A stretch of DNA of 64,000 bases. It comes from an uncultured Prochlorococcus sp. GTDB taxonomy: Bacteria; Cyanobacteriota; Cyanobacteriia; PCC-6307; Cyanobiaceae. Below, piece after piece: positions 21,934 to 32,115 of the stretch (position 1 is the stretch's first letter; every line of letters starts with the position of its first letter). The notes under the pieces were generated by a model. It saw only the letters and a list, made by a program, of their open reading frames with translations. It was not told the origin of the DNA and did not search any database. The translations under genes and the position numbers were made by a program. Location: positions 1-64,000 of the forward strand of contig CACGER010000003.1 of assembly GCA_902572075.1 (NCBI GenBank), read 5' to 3'.

Positions 21934-23019
21934 ATGCGAATAGTTTTGATTAGTACTCCAATAGGGTTCTTAGGAAGTGGCAAAGGTGGTGGAGTTGAAT
22001 TAACTTTAAATTCTTTAGTGTCAGGTTTGATTTCTTTAGGTCACTCAGTTGATGTTATAGCTCCAAAGAACTCTAAGTTACATGAAAGTAATGTAAAGGC
22101 AAAATTACATTTTGTGGAAGGTGAAGATCAAATTAGTTGGCAGCATCAAGATTTTAATTCTCCCGTGAGTATTCCAGATAATTCTCTTTTAGCAGGAATG
22201 CTTGAAAAGGGATTAGATATTGCTAAACATGCAGATGTATTGTTGAATTTGTCCTATGATTGGTTGCCTATTTGGATGACTCTGAATTTTGAGATACCCA
22301 TTGCTCATATTATTAGTATGGGTTCTGAAAGTTTAGTAATTAATAATATAGTCTCCAAGGTATACGCTAAATATCCAAATAATTTTGCCTTTCATTCGAA
22401 AATGCAAGCCAATGATTATCCATTTATAAAAGAACCAACAATTATTGGGAACGGATTTAATTTAGATAATTATATTTTCCAGGATTCAGTGAAGGGACCC
22501 TTGGCATGGGTTGGAAGAGTTGCTCCGGAGAAAGGTTTGGAAGATGCAGTTTATGTGGCAAATGAACTTGGCGAAAAATTAAAAGTATGGGGATTTATAG
22601 AAGATGAGGTGTATGCGTCAAAGATAGAAAAATCATTCCCTCTGGGAGCTATAGATTGGATGGGGTATTTGTCAACCGATGAATTACAAAAAGAACTTGG
22701 CAAATGCAGAGGTTTGCTAAATACTCCGAAATGGAATGAGGCATATGGGAACGTTATTGTTGAAGCTTTAGCCTGTGGTGTGCCTGTCATAGCATATAAA
22801 AGAGGAGGACCTAGTGAAATTATTCAGCATGGCCAAACAGGTTATCTTGCTGAGCCTGATGATAAAAAAAATATGCTTTTTTATGTAGAGATTATTGAAA
22901 AAATAAAGCGTCAGAAATGTAGAGAATGGGTAGAAAAGAATGCCTCCGCAGATATATTTGCTAACAAGGTTGTGAACTGGCTTAATAAGGTAATTCAAGA
23001 ATATAAATATAAAAACTAA
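21934..23019 (+). CDS. glycosyltransferase group 1 (GT4-like)
   Basis: GKGGGVELTLNSLVSGLISLGHSVDVIAP; WVGRVAPEKGLEDAV; EALACGVPVIAYKRGGPSEII. Confidence 0.9.
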   Translation: MRIVLISTPIGFLGSGKGGGVELTLNSLVSGLISLGHSVDVIAPKNSKLHESNVKAKLHFVEGEDQISWQHQDFNSPVSIPDNSLLAGMLEKGLDIAKHADVLLNLSYDWLPIWMTLNFEIPIAHIISMGSESLVINNIVSKVYAKYPNNFAFHSKMQANDYPFIKEPTIIGNGFNLDNYIFQDSVKGPLAWVGRVAPEKGLEDAVYVANELGEKLKVWGFIEDEVYASKIEKSFPLGAIDWMGYLSTDELQKELGKCRGLLNTPKWNEAYGNVIVEALACGVPVIAYKRGGPSEIIQHGQTGYLAEPDDKKNMLFYVEIIEKIKRQKCREWVEKNASADIFANKVVNWLNKVIQEYKYKN

Positions 23020-23025
23020 TATTAA

Positions 23026-24831
23026 ATGATTCTTCTCAACTCAAAAAAAAGGCTGATAACATCATTGATAATTTTAGTTTCTGGGATCATTATATTTTTC
23101 TTGGGTTTAGGAAATACAGGATTGGTGGATGAAACTCCCCCTTTATTTGCGGCTGCAGCACGGGCAATGAGTGAATCTGGTGATTGGTTAACTCCAAAAG
23201 TCAATGGGATATTTCGTTTTGATAAGCCTCCACTCATATATTGGCTAATGGGTTTTTTTTACTCATTACCGAAAAATGAGATTTGGGATAGTTACGGTAC
23301 ACTTTCAGCAAGACTACCTTCAGCGTTGGCATCATTATTTTTAATGTTGATGATTGGAGATACGTTGTTTTGTTGGCCACAAAAGGGCAATAGACAATTC
23401 CTCACTCCAATAGTTGGATCATTAAGCTTTGCTCTTTCTCCTTTAATAATTATCTGGAGTAGAACTGCAGTTAGTGATGCTCTTTTAACAGGAACATTAG
23501 GGATTAGCTTGCTTTTGTTTTGGAGAAGAATGGCAAGTGATAAAAATGATCAATGTATCTCGGCGTGGATATTTTTAGGGTTCGCAATTTTAACCAAAGG
23601 ACCTGTTGCGTTTCTTTTGGCAACTTTAACTCTTACATCTTTTTTATTAAGTCAAGATGATTGGAAAAGTCTGCTCCATAAAATAAATCCTAAGAAAGGT
23701 TTTCTAATCACAAGCTTCATAAGTATCCCATGGTATATCTTAGAATTAATAAAAGAAGGAAAACCTTTTTGGGACAACTTTTTTGGTTATCATAATTTTC
23801 AAAGATATACATCAGTTGTCAATAATCATGCAGAACCATTCTGGTTTTTTATTTACATAATGTTATTAGCTTCATTACCATTTTCCCCTTTTTTGTGTCA
23901 TGGGATATTTAAAGCTTTTAAGGATTTCTTGAAAAGTTCAAAAGAAAGTTGCAATGTCCCTGACACACTTTATATATTTTCTCTGTGTTGGTTGATATCA
24001 GTTTTATTCTTCTTTAGTATTTCTGCTACAAAACTGCCAAGCTATTGGCTGCCAGCAGTTCCAGCAGCTGCAATCTTAATTAGTAATAGCTTCATAAACT
24101 TAAAAAATTCAAGTAAAAGTTATTTATATTTGTGGATTTTTAATATTTTAATTTTGTTTGGCGTATCAACGGCATTCTTTTTCTCAAATAATTGGTTAAG
24201 TTCCATAAATGATCCTGAGATGCCTAATCTTGCATCTGAACTTATAAGTTCAGGGATAATTTTTAAAGCCAAATTATTCTTTTCTTCATTTACACTTCTC
24301 GCAATAATTTTATTTTCTTTAAAATCCAAAATTATCCTTTTTTATCTTCAAATTTTACTTTTATTTGGACAATTTTTATTGATGTCGCCAATTAGAAAAT
24401 TAGCAGATACTTCTAGGCAATTACCTTTAAGGAATATCTCAAAATTAGTTATAGATATTCGAAAGGGGAAGGAAACTTTAGCAATGATAGGAATAAGAAA
24501 ACCGTCATTACATTATTATTCAAGACAAATAGTTTTTTATGAGCCAAGCACTGAAGAGGGATTAATTAATCTGTCAGAAAGGCTTAATACTGATAGGAGA
24601 AATAATTATGAGGATGAACCAGATTATGAATACAAATCTATCTTGGTTGTGATTGATGATTACTCTACCCGCCGAAATCAATGGTCAAAAATTAATCATC
24701 AAAAATTGGGCAAATATGGAATTTATAATTTATGGCGAATTCAAAAAAGTGATTTGAATAGGTATTCGGAATTTTTAGTGAATGCTGGTTATAAATCTGA
24801 CTGGAAAAATAGAAAAGTTGAAAAATTTTAA
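23026..24831 (+). CDS. ArnT/PMT-family (GT83) glycosyltransferase
   Basis: LVDETPPLFAAAARAMSESGDWLTPKVNGIFRFDKPPLIYWL. Confidence 0.88.
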   Translation: MILLNSKKRLITSLIILVSGIIIFFLGLGNTGLVDETPPLFAAAARAMSESGDWLTPKVNGIFRFDKPPLIYWLMGFFYSLPKNEIWDSYGTLSARLPSALASLFLMLMIGDTLFCWPQKGNRQFLTPIVGSLSFALSPLIIIWSRTAVSDALLTGTLGISLLLFWRRMASDKNDQCISAWIFLGFAILTKGPVAFLLATLTLTSFLLSQDDWKSLLHKINPKKGFLITSFISIPWYILELIKEGKPFWDNFFGYHNFQRYTSVVNNHAEPFWFFIYIMLLASLPFSPFLCHGIFKAFKDFLKSSKESCNVPDTLYIFSLCWLISVLFFFSISATKLPSYWLPAVPAAAILISNSFINLKNSSKSYLYLWIFNILILFGVSTAFFFSNNWLSSINDPEMPNLASELISSGIIFKAKLFFSSFTLLAIILFSLKSKIILFYLQILLLFGQFLLMSPIRKLADTSRQLPLRNISKLVIDIRKGKETLAMIGIRKPSLHYYSRQIVFYEPSTEEGLINLSERLNTDRRNNYEDEPDYEYKSILVVIDDYSTRRNQWSKINHQKLGKYGIYNLWRIQKSDLNRYSEFLVNAGYKSDWKNRKVEKF

Positions 24832-25079
24832 CAAAGTCTTTTTTTAAGGAGAGCTTTTTTTAGATCATCAACGCTGCACTTGCTGGGAATATCAACTTTA
24901 TTTAAATCTTCCAGTAATTCAAGATCAATGACAGAATCCTCGGCCAAAAAACTAAAAACTTCATTAATGCTTATTCCCATATCTTGAGCCATCTCCGAGA
25001 TAAGCCTAAGAGTATCCCTCCTCACAGAAATCCGAAGATCTAAAGGGATATATTCATTTTCAGGGTTCGCTGACTTCAT
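24828..25079 (-). CDS. conserved hypothetical, ribbon-helix-helix-like
   Basis: 83 aa; LDLRISVRRDTLRLISEMAQDMGISINEVFSFL. Confidence 0.5.
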   Translation of the reverse strand: MKSANPENEYIPLDLRISVRRDTLRLISEMAQDMGISINEVFSFLAEDSVIDLELLEDLNKVDIPSKCSVDDLKKALLKKRLC

Positions 25080-25162
25080 AATCTAAATCTTAAGACATTA
25101 TGTAGTTATCAGAATATAATCTTTACAATATTCATTAATCGTGCATCTTTTTTAAACATATA

Positions 25163-25957
25163 CTAAGCTCCCCTCATAAATAAATCCATAAACATTTTTA
25201 ATAGAGGAATAGTAATTATTGATATTAAAGTTGTCGTAAAAAGAATTTTTGAGGTTATTTTTTGTTTCACACCATAAGCCTCTGCCATTAATATTGTAGA
25301 AATCGCCGTTGGGGTTCCTGCCTGAAGAATTATTGCAGATGATTGATAGAAGTTGAAATTTAAGAATCTACATACTAAAAAAATAATAAAAGGAACAATA
25401 AATAACTTTAATAAAATTGAACATTTAATTTCTTCATTTAGATCTAAAATTCTCTCATTTTGATTGATGATAATTCCAAGTCTTGTTCCAACTACTATAA
25501 TCGCCAGAGCAATTACGATTCTTGCAGGAATCCATAGGTAAGTGCCTAGTATCTCATCTACTTGGAAAAGGTAAGCAATAAGTACGCCTATAATCCCTTT
25601 GGATGCAGGACTTTTTATCAATGCATTTAATAATCCTTTAATGTTTGGGATATTCTTATTTTTGGATTTTTCTTGAAGAAGAAAAGGTCCAAATATCCAA
25701 GCGAAAAGTGTTGTTCCTAAATCAAATCCTATAGTAAAATTTATAGTTGTTGAGGGTAGAAGAGCTATCGCAATGGGTATTCCAAGAAATGATGTATTAC
25801 CTATTAGGCCTGCTAGCTGCAATGTGTAATTTGGAAGCCTTTTTTTAAATATTGGGATTATATTTATTAAAATTATTAAAAATCCAATTACAGAGAATGC
25901 TAAAAATGCACTTTTAATTAGGTTTATATCTATACCCTCCTTTAATAAGAGACCCAT
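25163..25957 (-). CDS. AEC-family (auxin efflux carrier-like) permease; true N-terminus probably upstream (see findings)
   Basis: Eight or more TM; QLAGLIGNTSFLGIPIAIALLP, LQAGTPTAISTILMAEAYG. Confidence 0.8.
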   Translation of the reverse strand: MGLLLKEGIDINLIKSAFLAFSVIGFLIILINIIPIFKKRLPNYTLQLAGLIGNTSFLGIPIAIALLPSTTINFTIGFDLGTTLFAWIFGPFLLQEKSKNKNIPNIKGLLNALIKSPASKGIIGVLIAYLFQVDEILGTYLWIPARIVIALAIIVVGTRLGIIINQNERILDLNEEIKCSILLKLFIVPFIIFLVCRFLNFNFYQSSAIILQAGTPTAISTILMAEAYGVKQKITSKILFTTTLISIITIPLLKMFMDLFMRGA

Positions 25958-26161
25958 TACACTTAATGGAATACCAAATCTTATTAGAGGTCTTGCAATA
26001 TATTTTGAAATCTTTGGATTCTTTTTTCCGAGAAAAAAACCAAGGATTAGGAAGGGGATAATATTTATGAAAAGAGAGTAGATGGTATTAATTAAATATT
26101 TATTAAAGCAATATTAACTTGCCGTAGTACAGTCAAAAGGTTTTTTAAGAACATTTAGAGT

Positions 26162-26392
26162 TTAAATTATTTTCCAGATTGCTTTGTCAGGAATTAGAGG
26201 AGATTTATATAAATTTTCTGGTTCTTTAGTTAAAACTCTCCAAGTTGGAACTCGACAAGTTACATAAGCAGGACTTTCTATTAAAACTCCTGGTTTCTCA
26301 TCAAAAGTACAAGTAAATCCCTCTTTCCAATAACCACCATTATTAAGGCTACCTTTAAACCAAACCCAGCATTTTGAAGTTTTCAAAATCAA
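26162..26392 (-). CDS. conserved hypothetical
   Basis: 76 aa ORF. Confidence 0.4.
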   Translation of the reverse strand: MILKTSKCWVWFKGSLNNGGYWKEGFTCTFDEKPGVLIESPAYVTCRVPTWRVLTKEPENLYKSPLIPDKAIWKII

Positions 26393-26462
26393 TAATTTTT
26401 TGTTCTATTTTAATCAAGATTTAATTAAATCTAAAATTTATTACTTAAAAAAAATATTTTAC

Positions 26463-26726
26463 TCATTTTAGTTTTTTGGAAAAATATATTTTAGAAATTA
26501 ATATCAATAGATTTAAGATCAAGGTAATTAAATTTGCTATCAATATTGGCGTAGATGAGATTTTATAACCGTAAATAATCCAAGACAAAACGCCGATAAT
26601 AAACATTATTAATGTTGTCAAAGAAACATCATCCGCTTTTTTTGTTTTTAAAGTTTTTATTAATTGAGGTAGAAATGCTGCTGTTGTTAAAATCGCTGCA
26701 AAATATCCATATATATCTACATTCAT
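26463..26726 (-). CDS. SemiSWEET/PQ-loop sugar-transporter-like protein
   Basis: 87 aa, three TM; YGYFAAILTTAAFLPQLIKTLKTKKADDVSLTTLIMFIIGVLSWIIYG. Confidence 0.85.
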   Translation of the reverse strand: MNVDIYGYFAAILTTAAFLPQLIKTLKTKKADDVSLTTLIMFIIGVLSWIIYGYKISSTPILIANLITLILNLLILISKIYFSKKLK

Positions 26727-26744
26727 AGAAATATTTTTTAAGAA

Positions 26745-27479
26745 CTATTCTTTAATTAAATCAGATAAAAATCCTAAAGGATCTCTCATGTTTATTGAAT
26801 ATCCAAGAACATCACTTGAAAAAAATTTATAAACAACTTTATTTTGATCATTTAACAAGAAGGAAGCTCCTCTTTGAGGAAGGTATTCTTCATCAAGAAT
26901 ATAATCACTCCAATTTTGGATTATTTCATGCATATTGTTTAATCTAAAAGTTGCCAATTCAAATGGTCTTAAATAACCATCTCCGAAAACCTGTTTAAAA
27001 GATTTACCTGAAAAGTTTAGAAATTTTAAAACATTAATTTTGTCAAATTCTGAATAGATTTGCTTTGCTTTTTGATCGCCGGTATAACCTCTAATAACTT
27101 CTTTAATTGTTTTAAAAGAATTTATTCCTGATAGCATCAAAAGCATATTGATCCAACCTCCTAAACCTATATTTAATCCTCTTGAAACTTTAAGATTGTT
27201 ATGAATTTGGTTATTAGAAACAACCATTAAATTTTCTTTACGAAAGCCAGTAAATTTGCAAAACTTTTCTTTCCCATTTTGATTGCCAATTGCAATTGCA
27301 AAAATATCTAAATTTTTATCTTGATTATTATCGATAAAACTTTTCAAATTTATTGCATATTCAAAGCTATCAAAATCTCCCAATAAACCAAATAAAACAA
27401 TTAATTTGAATTTTTTATGCCCATTAAAGTTGAATTCTTCAATAAGATTTTTAATATCATTTTGAAATTTGTCAGTCAC
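26745..27479 (-). CDS. AhpC/TSA-like (PRXL2-type) thioredoxin-fold protein
   Basis: VLFGLLGDFDSFEYAINLKSF...FAIAIGNQNGKEKFCKFTGF; LPQRGASFLLNDQNKVVYKF. Confidence 0.6.
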   Translation of the reverse strand: MTDKFQNDIKNLIEEFNFNGHKKFKLIVLFGLLGDFDSFEYAINLKSFIDNNQDKNLDIFAIAIGNQNGKEKFCKFTGFRKENLMVVSNNQIHNNLKVSRGLNIGLGGWINMLLMLSGINSFKTIKEVIRGYTGDQKAKQIYSEFDKINVLKFLNFSGKSFKQVFGDGYLRPFELATFRLNNMHEIIQNWSDYILDEEYLPQRGASFLLNDQNKVVYKFFSSDVLGYSINMRDPLGFLSDLIKE

Positions 27480-27620
27480 AATGGTTTAAATATTTTATAA
27501 ATTATTCTCAAAAAAATTTTTCTTACTTTGATTAGTATAAAATTTTACATGAAAAAGTTTTTAAAGAAATTAATTTAACGTTTTTAGATTTTATTATTTT
27601 AATGTAAACATTTTGAAGTT

Positions 27621-28145
27621 ATGACCGTAGGAATTTATTACGCCACTACAACTGGAAAAACTGAAGACGTAGCTGATCGTCTTCACAACTTTATCTCTTC
27701 AGCAGAAGCACCTAAAGATGTATCTGATGTGGATGATCTTTCAGAATTTGAAGGTCTTGATGGAATTATCTGCGGGATACCTACTTGGAATACAGGTGCC
27801 GATGAAGAAAGATCGGGAACTGCATGGGATTCAATATTAGAAGATATAGGCAAACTAAATTTATCAGGAAAAAAAGTTGCAATTTTTGGCTTAGGAGATT
27901 CTTCTACATACACAGAAAACTATTGTGATGCAATGGAAGAAATTCATAGCTACTTCACAAAAGCAGGCGCTGAAATGGTCGGTTACGTAGATAAATCTAC
28001 TTATACTTTTGATGAGTCTAAAAGTGTTATAGGGGAAAGCTTTTGTGGATTACCTCTTGATGAGGATAGTGAATCTGATTTGACCGATTCGCGTCTTGAG
28101 GCATGGGCTTCTCAGCTTAAAGGTGAAATCCCCTCTTTGGCTTAA
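27621..28145 (+). CDS. isiB: flavodoxin
   Basis: MTVGIYYATTTGKTEDVADRL, GIPTWNTGADEERSGTAWDSI, VAIFGLGDSSTYTENYCDAM. Confidence 0.97.
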   Translation: MTVGIYYATTTGKTEDVADRLHNFISSAEAPKDVSDVDDLSEFEGLDGIICGIPTWNTGADEERSGTAWDSILEDIGKLNLSGKKVAIFGLGDSSTYTENYCDAMEEIHSYFTKAGAEMVGYVDKSTYTFDESKSVIGESFCGLPLDEDSESDLTDSRLEAWASQLKGEIPSLA

Positions 28146-28249
28146 ATTTTTGACAAAAAACCTAAAAAAATAGTCAATTTAATAAATTAAAACTTTCTAT
28201 CCCAATTAGAGATGCCTTTTTGTATGATTGCTTGTAAATCTTAAAAATA

Positions 28250-28903
28250 ATGAAAAATTTAAAAGAACAGAGTTGCAAAGATATTTTTAAAAATGCTTAT
28301 GAAAAAAGATATACATGGAATACTGATTTCAAAGGCTATAAAGGCAAGTGTACTTATTTATTTGAAGATAATTCTTATGAGGGTGAGTTCTTATTAGGTG
28401 AAGACTTTAAACCTGAGATTAAAAAAATAGATGAAGAAAACATAAAGAAAAGTATTGCTTCTCAATTGTTTGAAGTGTGTATTCACAGGGTAAAAAGAGA
28501 ATTTAATTCAGTTCATTCAGAAAATAATTTTAATTTACTTAAAAGTTCTGAAAATGGGATTGAAATGAATGTTTCTGGGAGAAATGAAGGAGATAAGTAT
28601 AGGGTTAAAGATGATTGTATTAATATGGTTTATAGAAAAATTCATGGAACAATTATTGAGATTTTTGTTGAGGAATTTTTTGATACTGGAGTTGGTTTTC
28701 TTAGTAAGAAATATACTAGTCAACAAATTAATCCAAAAACCCTAGAATCAAATTCTCAAAAAATTGAATACAAAGATGAATTTATAAATATAGGTAAAAA
28801 AGATTATTGGATTTTAAATTCGAGATCAATAAAATATTTAAACCAAAATCAAGAAGAAGAAATACAAAAGTTTGTTTTCGAGGATTTAAGTTTATTGAAA
28901 TAA
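28250..28903 (+). CDS. DUF3386-like cyanobacterial protein
   Basis: CKDIFKNAYEKRYTWNTDFKGYKGKCTYLFEDNSYEGEF. Confidence 0.65.
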   Translation: MKNLKEQSCKDIFKNAYEKRYTWNTDFKGYKGKCTYLFEDNSYEGEFLLGEDFKPEIKKIDEENIKKSIASQLFEVCIHRVKREFNSVHSENNFNLLKSSENGIEMNVSGRNEGDKYRVKDDCINMVYRKIHGTIIEIFVEEFFDTGVGFLSKKYTSQQINPKTLESNSQKIEYKDEFINIGKKDYWILNSRSIKYLNQNQEEEIQKFVFEDLSLLK

Positions 28904-28908
28904 GTTTT

Positions 28909-29154
28909 TTATTCAACCAATCTAAATCCTTTATCAAGTAGTTTTTGATAAAGAAGTCTTGCTCTGAAGGCTAAAATTTGTTCTTCATTTTCATTACTAA
29001 TTACATGAAAATAATTATTGTCTAATTTGTTTTTGCTAAAACACACGTTTGCTTCACCTAATCTTAAAGTCCAGTTTTCTTCTTTAGCTAAGTGTTGATT
29101 AGGTCCTAGATCCCAAGGGCATTTTTCAGGATATTTTTCTCTTTTAGAGCCCAT
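28909..29154 (-). CDS. conserved hypothetical
   Basis: 81 aa ORF, KREKYPEKCPWDLGPNQHLAKEENWTLRLGEANVCFSK. Confidence 0.5.
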   Translation of the reverse strand: MGSKREKYPEKCPWDLGPNQHLAKEENWTLRLGEANVCFSKNKLDNNYFHVISNENEEQILAFRARLLYQKLLDKGFRLVE

Positions 29155-29250
29155 ATTTTTAATATTATCTATCCAATATTAGTAAAAATTTAAAAGTATG
29201 GCTATAGATCTTTGTTCAAAGCTTTATCTGAAATGCAGTAAAGGTATTAT

Positions 29251-29889
29251 TTACTTTTTACTTGCAATCAAGCAATAAAATGGGTCTTTACTAAAAAAAT
29301 TGAAGATATTTTGGACTGGTTCATTAAACTTTTTAATTATTCTTGGCTCATTAAATCCGTTTGATATTAGGACTTTTCTTACATATTTAATTCTCTCTTC
29401 TTCAGTGGATGAAGTCCAAATGTTGGGAGCCTTATGCCAAAATGCTCTATTTGAAAAAGATATTATAAACTTGCCATCATTACTCAAAATTCTTACGATT
29501 TCTCTAGATAAATTTTCTGGGTATTGTAAATATTGCCAAGCTGCGACCATTAAACAGAAATCAACACTTTCATTACCTAAAGGAATTTCTTGATTTAAAT
29601 TGAAATTTTGTATCCAATAAGTATCAAAAATTTTATTTTTCTCAAGTTCTTGTTTGTTTAATCCATGCCCAATAACTTTTTTATATTTTTTCTCTTGAGG
29701 TAAGTAACTATCCCAGCTGGACATTAAATCTAGGACAGTTGAATTGTCTGAAATTTCTTTTTTATAAACATTTGATAGATATTGCCTGAAGTTCGCATCT
29801 AAATGATAAACAAATTTTGGGTCAGAATAAAATTCTTCATCATTGCTCTCATCAAGTTTTTTTCTTTGATAATTATTTAGAACTTCCAA
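29251..29889 (-). CDS. SAM-dependent methyltransferase-like
   Basis: NSTVLDLMSSWDSYLP...NESVDFCLMVAAWQYLQYPENLSREIVRILSNDGKFIISFSNR. Confidence 0.8.
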   Translation of the reverse strand: MEVLNNYQRKKLDESNDEEFYSDPKFVYHLDANFRQYLSNVYKKEISDNSTVLDLMSSWDSYLPQEKKYKKVIGHGLNKQELEKNKIFDTYWIQNFNLNQEIPLGNESVDFCLMVAAWQYLQYPENLSREIVRILSNDGKFIISFSNRAFWHKAPNIWTSSTEEERIKYVRKVLISNGFNEPRIIKKFNEPVQNIFNFFSKDPFYCLIASKK

Positions 29890-30041
29890 AAAGATTATTA
29901 AGTGATCTAATTCAAATTTAATAAATAGTTATTCATATTGTGATTCAGAAATATATTTTGCATTTAATTAATTAAAGATTTTTAAAAAAGCTAGACATCT
30001 ATTAAAAAAAAGTTAAATTAATAATTAATAATTTTATAAAA

Positions 30042-30212
30042 ATGATTGAATTCAAAAGGAGCAAAAAAAGTAGATCTAAAAATGCCCTTTTCAATCCCTA
30101 TAAAAACGGAATAAGTCAATACGATATGGCATATCTTTCATCAAAAAAAGTTTTAAAAAATAAAACTTTTAATCTACAAAATGATTTTCAAAAAGATAAT
30201 TTAGCTGCATAA
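30042..30212 (+). CDS. small basic hypothetical protein, 56 aa
   Basis: ATG-TAA ORF: MIEFKRSKKSRSKNALFNPYKNGISQYDMAYLSSKKVLKNKTFNLQNDFQKDNLAA, directly upstream of 30215. Confidence 0.5.
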   Translation: MIEFKRSKKSRSKNALFNPYKNGISQYDMAYLSSKKVLKNKTFNLQNDFQKDNLAA

Positions 30213-30214
30213 AT

Positions 30215-30547
30215 ATGCCTTATATTAATGTTTCTACTTCAGCAAAAATAGAGGATAAGAAGAAATTACTTGAAGAAATTTCAATATTAGTCGCGTCTTT
30301 AACAAATAAATCAAAAAGATTTGTTATGGCTAAGTTAGATGATAATTTAGAAATGTATTTTGATGATGAAAGACCTTGTTGTTTTTTAGAAATTAAGTCG
30401 ATAGGCTCTTTAAATCCTTCAGAGATGGCAAAGCAAATATCTAATTTTGTTTATGAAAAAATTGGAATTCCAATAGATAAAATTTATATTTCTTTCGAGG
30501 ATGTGCCCGCTTCATTATGGGCTTGGAATGGAAGAACCTTTGGTTAA
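30215..30547 (+). CDS. MIF/phenylpyruvate tautomerase-like protein
   Basis: MPYINVSTSA...ISILVASLTNKSKRFVMAKLDDNLEMYFDDERPCCFLEIKSIGSL. Confidence 0.88.
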   Translation: MPYINVSTSAKIEDKKKLLEEISILVASLTNKSKRFVMAKLDDNLEMYFDDERPCCFLEIKSIGSLNPSEMAKQISNFVYEKIGIPIDKIYISFEDVPASLWAWNGRTFG

Positions 30548-30574
30548 TAATTTATTATTTTAGGTACTAATTTA

Positions 30575-30961
30575 ATGGAAATAAATAAATTAGCTGATTT
30601 AAACAGTCTTAGAACTGCTCCTCATTTAAGCAGTAGTCAAGAAAAAAAACTATTAATAGAATTAGAAACTAATATTTATAATGCCGATTGGATAACAATA
30701 GGAATAATGGCAGCTTCTGATACCAAAGCTATTGAAGCACTGAAATCAATTTCTAATAAATATTCCTCAATAAAATTTGGTAATTTAGATTCGCTTCATG
30801 CTGATGGATATGTTTTTTTAAAAGGCAACCAAAAAACTGGTAATGTTTTTGTTAGATCTGAGAATGGTCTGGGAGAAGGAATTTTAATAACTTGCCAATA
30901 TGATGAAGATGCAGAAGAATCTAATACTTTTGGACCTTTGCCATTAGATTTTTTTTCATGA
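30575..30961 (+). CDS. DUF1824-like cyanobacterial protein
   Basis: NADWITIGIMAASDTKAIEALKSI...GPVFLKGNQKTG-type pattern (here DGYVFLKGNQKTGNVFVRSENGLGEGILITCQYD). Confidence 0.7.
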   Translation: MEINKLADLNSLRTAPHLSSSQEKKLLIELETNIYNADWITIGIMAASDTKAIEALKSISNKYSSIKFGNLDSLHADGYVFLKGNQKTGNVFVRSENGLGEGILITCQYDEDAEESNTFGPLPLDFFS

Positions 30962-31113
30962 TTAATTTCTAATTTATGTTTATATTGGATTAAGTTTTAT
31001 ACTATCCAAATACCAGATAATGCTTCTCAGAAATTAGAGTTAAAAATATTTTTTGTTTTAAGTTTTGTTATTATGTTTAATGGCATTGATCTAAATTCTA
31101 AACTTCTTAAAAT

Positions 31114-31983
31114 TTGATGTTTTTTCAGGATATAATTCAAAATTTAAATAATTTTTGGTCCAAAGAGGGTTGTTTAATTATGCAGCCATATGATACTGAA
31201 AAGGGTGCTGGTACAATGAGTCCTCATACTTTTTTGAGGGCAATTGGACCCGAACCTTGGTCTGTTGCATATGCTGAGCCATGTAGAAGACCCACAGACG
31301 GAAGATTTGGTGATAACCCTAATCGTGCACAACATTATTTTCAATATCAAGTAATAATTAAGCCTTCCCCAGATGGGATCCAAGAAAAATATTTGAAATC
31401 TCTGGAATCTCTTGGAATAGAGGCTAAAAATCATGACATAAGATTTGTTGAAGATAATTGGGAGTCGCCAACTCTTGGAGCTTGGGGCGTAGGTTGGGAA
31501 GTATGGCTAGACGGAATGGAAGTTACTCAATTCACTTATTTTCAACAATGCGGGGGAGTTGATTGTCAACCAATACCAATTGAAATTACATACGGTTTAG
31601 AGAGAATTGCAATGTTTTTGCAGGATAAAGAAAGTATCTGGGACTTAAATTGGAATAAAGATCTGAAATACAGCGATATTTGGCTTCAATTTGAAAAAGG
31701 TCAATGTTCATATAATTTCTCTGAATCAAATCCTGAAAATCTCAGAAAATTATTTGAGATATATCAAGATGAAGCAAATTCATTAATTGAAAAGAAGCTA
31801 ACTTACCCCGCGCTTGATTATGTTTTAAAGTGTAGTCATAGCTTTAATTTGCTTGATGCTAGAGGCGTAATATCAGTAACTGATCGTGCCCAGTATATAG
31901 AAAAAATCAGAAAGTTAGCTAGAGAAGTCGCGTCTTCATGGATACTAGAGAGGGAACGCATGGGCTTTCCCTTAGTAAAGTAA
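31114..31983 (+). CDS. glyQ: glycyl-tRNA synthetase alpha subunit
   Basis: [58 protein letters not shown]. Confidence 0.97.
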   Translation: MMFFQDIIQNLNNFWSKEGCLIMQPYDTEKGAGTMSPHTFLRAIGPEPWSVAYAEPCRRPTDGRFGDNPNRAQHYFQYQVIIKPSPDGIQEKYLKSLESLGIEAKNHDIRFVEDNWESPTLGAWGVGWEVWLDGMEVTQFTYFQQCGGVDCQPIPIEITYGLERIAMFLQDKESIWDLNWNKDLKYSDIWLQFEKGQCSYNFSESNPENLRKLFEIYQDEANSLIEKKLTYPALDYVLKCSHSFNLLDARGVISVTDRAQYIEKIRKLAREVASSWILERERMGFPLVK

Positions 31984-32115
31984 GATTTATATCTCGAAAG
32001 TATCAGAATGTTATTTCCTAAGGTAAAGAAATATACATGACAAAGTGATTTTTTATTTTTGGATTATTTCTACCAAATTTTTGTTGTAAGGTAACAAAAA
32101 TAACAATTTTAATAT

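Noticed and set aside
27480-27620. Fur box upstream of flavodoxin
   Set aside because: No convincing GATAATGATTATC-like palindrome found by eye.
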